Below are positions 61,042 to 64,000 of a stretch of DNA of 64,000 bases, piece after piece. Made by a program: the position numbers and the translations under genes. The DNA is from Pleomorphomonas carboxyditropha (GTDB taxonomy: Bacteria > Pseudomonadota > Alphaproteobacteria > Rhizobiales > Pleomorphomonadaceae), in assembly GCF_002770725.1 (NCBI RefSeq), contig NZ_NQVN01000001.1:620001-684000 (forward strand), given 5' to 3'. Under the pieces are notes generated by a model that ran no database searches, had not been told where the DNA came from, and saw nothing but the letters and a program-made list of their open reading frames with translations. Position 1 is the stretch's first letter. The number at the start of each line of letters is the position of its first letter.

Positions 61042-63075
61042 TCAGGCGCTACGCACCGACGACAGGAAGCGGCTCACCTCGTCGCGCAGCGTATCCGACT
61101 GGCGGGCGAGGTCGTCGGCCGAGGCTTGCACCTGGGTCGCGGCGCTGGAGGATTCGGTCGCCGCCTGGGTGATGCCGACGATGTTCTGCGACACCTGGTG
61201 GGTACCCGACGACGCTTGGGCGACGTTGCGGGCGATCTCGTTGGTGGCCGCGCCCTGCTGGTCGACGGCAACGGCGATCGACGAAGCGATGGCGTTGAGC
61301 TGCTCGATGATCGAGGTGATGCCGACGATCGCTTCGGCCGACGACTGGGTCGACGACTGGATCTCGCCGATCTGGTGGGAGATCTGCGAGGTGGCCTTCG
61401 ACGTCTGATCGGCGAGCTGCTTGACCTCGGCGGCGACCACCGCGAAGCCCTTGCCGGCCTCGCCGGCGCGGGCCGCTTCTATGGTGGCGTTCAAGGCCAG
61501 AAGATTGGTCTGGCTGGCGATGTTCTCGATGAGGTTGACCACCTCGCCGATGCGGTTGGCGCTGTCGGCCAGCTCGCGGACGCGATTGGCGGTGGCCTGC
61601 GCGTCGCTGGCGGCGCGGGAGGCGACGCGGGTGCTCTCGTCGGCCTGGCGCTTGATTTCACCGATGGAGGAGGCGAGCTCCTCGGCCGAGGCCGCCACGG
61701 TCTCGACATTGGTGGAGGCTTCCTCGGCGGCGCTCGCCACGGTGACCGACTGCCCCGACACCTCCTCGGTGGCCGAGGTCATCGACCGCGCGGCAAGCTG
61801 CAATTGCGCGGAGGCGCTGACCACCGACTGCACGACGCCGCCCACCGCCATCTCGAAGGCATTGGCGAGCTGGTTCATCTCGCCGCGGCGGCGTTCCTCT
61901 GTCGCCGCCTTGGCGTGTTCCTGCTCGACGCGCAGCCGCTCGTTCTCCTGCAACCCGTCCTTGAACACGTTGAGCGTCGAGGCCATGGTGCCCACCTCGT
62001 CGCTCCGGCCGAGACCGGGAATCGCCACCGCCAGCTCGCCCGCCGAAAGGCGCTGCATGGCGCGGGTGATCGAGACGATCGGCCGGGAAATGCCGCGACC
62101 GAGCAATACGGCGAGCACGAGGCCGAGCACGAGGCCGCCGGCCGAGATGCCGCCCAGCATGGTTTCCGACGAGGCCAGCATCCGCTCGGACTTGGCCTGC
62201 AGCGCCGCCTGGCTCTTGTTGGCGACGCCCATGAAGGCATTGAGCGTGTCGGTGATGGCGGCGACCTTGTCGCTCAGCGCCGCGACGTCCTTGATGTTCT
62301 GAAGGCTGGAGGCCTGGATGACCGTGAAATCGGATTCGTACTGGCTGGCCTTGTCGCGCAACTCGGCGAAGGTCGAACGCAGGTCCTTGGGACCGGTCTT
62401 GGCGGTGGAATCGATCCAGGTGTCGGCGGTGGTCAGCGTGTCGAGCGCCGCCTGCAGGGATTCGTCGTCGAGGTTGGCAAGGGCGACGTTGACCTGGTTC
62501 TGCACCAGCAGCACCAGTCGCAGGATCTCGTTGACGGTGTCGCGCGTGCCGCCGTCGCTGGTGGCCAGCGCAATGGCGGCGATGTCTTCGAGGCCCTTCT
62601 GCACGGCGGCGATGGCCGGTTCCATCGACTGGGTGCGCATGGTCGCCAGCTTGGCTTTTTCGGCGCCGATGCGCGTGAGCTCCGTCGCATAGGATTCGAA
62701 CTCGAGGCTCAGTTCCTGCAGCGTGTCGCGCTGGCCGAAGTCGGAAATCTTGCCGATGCCGTCGGCGATGGCGGCCCGCAGCACCTCGGCCTGCTTTTCG
62801 GTCGCCTGGGCCGTGCCGGGCAGCGAGGTGTAGATGAGTTCGCGGCTGAGGCGATGGTATTCGAGGAATTTCGCCTGGATGTCGTTGGCGATGCTGACTT
62901 CCAGGTTGCGGACGGCGAGGTCGGTGACCACGCTGTTCGACTGGGAGAAGGTCCTGAGCGCGACGCCGGCGACGATAGCCATTAGCGTTAGCGCTACCAG
63001 GAAGCCGAAAACGATCTTTCCCGATATGCCGAGCCGCCAGACCTTTCCCTTGAGCTTGCCAATCGTCCAGCGCAT
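61042..63075 (-). CDS. Methyl-accepting chemotaxis protein
   Basis: A 677-residue transducer. One helix at about 18-40, a long helical periplasmic sensor (about 41-307, with a two-bundle look like HBM domains), a second helix (about 308-326), HAMP (about 327-378, [22 protein letters not shown]), and the signalling domain with the hairpin tip [21 protein letters not shown] (about 530-550). There is no C-terminal NWETF-type pentapeptide. Ligand unknown; no che genes in the window. Confidence 0.93.
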   Translation of the reverse strand: MRWTIGKLKGKVWRLGISGKIVFGFLVALTLMAIVAGVALRTFSQSNSVVTDLAVRNLEVSIANDIQAKFLEYHRLSRELIYTSLPGTAQATEKQAEVLRAAIADGIGKISDFGQRDTLQELSLEFESYATELTRIGAEKAKLATMRTQSMEPAIAAVQKGLEDIAAIALATSDGGTRDTVNEILRLVLLVQNQVNVALANLDDESLQAALDTLTTADTWIDSTAKTGPKDLRSTFAELRDKASQYESDFTVIQASSLQNIKDVAALSDKVAAITDTLNAFMGVANKSQAALQAKSERMLASSETMLGGISAGGLVLGLVLAVLLGRGISRPIVSITRAMQRLSAGELAVAIPGLGRSDEVGTMASTLNVFKDGLQENERLRVEQEHAKAATEERRRGEMNQLANAFEMAVGGVVQSVVSASAQLQLAARSMTSATEEVSGQSVTVASAAEEASTNVETVAASAEELASSIGEIKRQADESTRVASRAASDAQATANRVRELADSANRIGEVVNLIENIASQTNLLALNATIEAARAGEAGKGFAVVAAEVKQLADQTSKATSQISHQIGEIQSSTQSSAEAIVGITSIIEQLNAIASSIAVAVDQQGAATNEIARNVAQASSGTHQVSQNIVGITQAATESSSAATQVQASADDLARQSDTLRDEVSRFLSSVRSA

Positions 63076-63795
63076 CTCTCTCTCCCAAAAATCCGTTCGG
63101 CCAAATGCCTTGTCTGGACCGCGCGTCCAGCGTGTGTCGGGCTCAATTCAGGACCGCACGGGTTAAGCCGCCGTTTATTCGATGGGCGAACTTGAACATC
63201 TGATCACGTCGTTTGCACAAATGAACAGGTAATTCTCAATGTAATCTATTTTGGATTGACACGAAACGATACATGGAAAGATTATTCTTTCTGATTTCTG
63301 CGTATTTTATTGCCGCAGCAAAGTATATTGTGGCATCGAGTGAAAGGGTGTCGTAATGCCGCTGTAAAGAAGGGGTCGCCTGGCAAACGAGGTACTTCTC
63401 GTCGGGCGGCAAGCTGATGTCGTCTGGAGATGCAGAGGGCAGATATTGGCCATAGCGGCCGGCGACAGGCGATCGCACCCCCGGTTTCTTCACCGGATTC
63501 TGACGCGAGCGTTGGCCCGCTATCCACTTGGGTGAAGATACGTATAGACCAAAGAACTAGGTGTTTCTGGCCGCCCGGCAACAGCCTGCGAGAGGCGTCG
63601 CAGGACACGGGATTCCGATAAGTCCGCCGATTCGACCATGATTTTTCCACCGTGCCGTCTCGTCTTGTGGGCGGATGGAGGAAGTTTCCGGCCCGGTGCC
63701 GGCCGTCGTCGAACCGTCACGGGGAAGCAATGCCCCTGTCATATGCCGCTCCTACTGCTTGCCGTCACCGACAACCTCGAAAGTAGGAAGACGCC
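63076..63795. other. 720-base gap without a convincing gene
   Basis: Positions about 63170-63350 are markedly AT-richer than the rest of the window. Short open frames exist (for example 63282-63650 on the minus strand), but none has a good ribosome site, typical codon use or a recognisable domain. The gap should hold the promoter of the chemotaxis receptor gene (left) and that of the ugpB-like gene (right). No tRNA or riboswitch was recognised. Confidence 0.55.
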
Positions 63796-64000
63796 ATGCT
63801 GACGCGATCCCTCATCGCCGGGCTTGCCCTGACCTTTTTGTCCAGTTCCTCGTTCGCGGCCACCGAGATCACCTGGTGGCACGCCATGGGCGGCGAGCTT
63901 GGCAAGAAGCTCGACGAAATCGTCGCCAAGTATAACGCCTCGCAGGACGACTATAAGGTGACCGCGGTCTACAAGGGCTCCTATCCCGAGACCATGACGG
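63796..64000 (+). CDS. ugpB: Glycerol-3-phosphate-type ABC binding protein UgpB (3' truncated by window edge)
   Basis: Only the first 68 codons are visible. A signal peptide (MLTRSLIAGLALTFLSSSSF, cleavage near FAA) is followed by TEITWWHAMGGELGKKLDE and DYKVTAVYKGSYPETM, which match the mature start of UgpB, the periplasmic binding protein for sn-glycerol-3-phosphate and glycerophosphodiesters. AGGAAG lies before the ATG at 63796. Specificity could differ, since related sugar-binding proteins share this start. Confidence 0.8.
   Translation, partial: MLTRSLIAGLALTFLSSSSFAATEITWWHAMGGELGKKLDEIVAKYNASQDDYKVTAVYKGSYPETMT

Noticed and set aside
63282-63650. 122-codon minus-strand open frame in the gap after the chemotaxis receptor
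   Set aside because: No ribosome site, no domain, odd composition for this genome, and it would occupy the likely promoter region.

Overview
The window is high-GC, gene-dense, single-copy chromosomal DNA of an alphaproteobacterium. It most probably belongs to the Hyphomicrobiales (Rhizobiales). The grounds are: a cobS-DUF1289-membrane protein gene order next to cobT, a secG-pyrG pair, a rhizobial-type asparaginase, an ATP12 chaperone gene, and a mosaic palindromic repeat after pyrE that resembles extragenic repeats common in that order. No rRNA, tRNA, CRISPR array, integrase, transposase or phage gene was seen. The window begins inside a glycosyltransferase gene and ends inside a ugpB-like gene.

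Layout. 1-6.2 kb: glycosyltransferase and lipid-A-synthase-N-domain gene, ruvX, a GGDEF protein with a degenerate receiver, then gatC-gatA-gatB for Asn/Gln-tRNA formation. 6.3-10.5 kb: a PomA/PomB-like stator pair with a PilZ gene, a glutathione transferase, a second PilZ gene and a Sel1-repeat protein. 10.6-16.6 kb: pyrE, an ArsC-like reductase, dusA, a bile-acid-symporter-family gene, and the divergent cobS and cobT loci. 16.6-24.4 kb: polyprenyl diphosphate synthase, a DUF2007/methyltransferase pair, a membrane EEP-family protein, ogt, an EamA transporter, an Ada-type AraC regulator, and an acyltransferase/SGNH hydrolase/flavin reductase run. 24.6-32.1 kb: small hypothetical proteins, an S49 peptidase, glyQ, a HAD phosphatase, the ATP12 chaperone, secG and pyrG.

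32.2-35.5 kb: a TPP riboswitch on the minus strand leads into NIPSNAP, a fused DctQM TRAP permease and a TRAP binding protein. This is the most unusual unit in the window, because it ties a TRAP importer to thiamine status. 35.6-41.2 kb: an aminotransferase/asparaginase/small membrane protein run, a marR-MFS unit with a palindrome at the marR start, and a trans-sulfuration-type PLP enzyme. 41.2-48.3 kb: a sugar or polyol ABC import operon (binding protein, ATPase, two permeases) that also encodes its LacI regulator and a Gfo/Idh/MocA dehydrogenase. A perfect 16-bp palindrome lies in its promoter.

49-61 kb carries two export systems: nodT-type outer-membrane factor, MFS, macA, macB; then cecR-ybhG-ybhF-ybhS-ybhR, headed by a TetR-type operator. 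A methyl-accepting chemotaxis protein, a 720-bp AT-richer gap without a convincing gene, and the start of a glycerol-3-phosphate-type binding protein close the window. Much of the antisense reading-frame space is open only because of high GC and was ignored.
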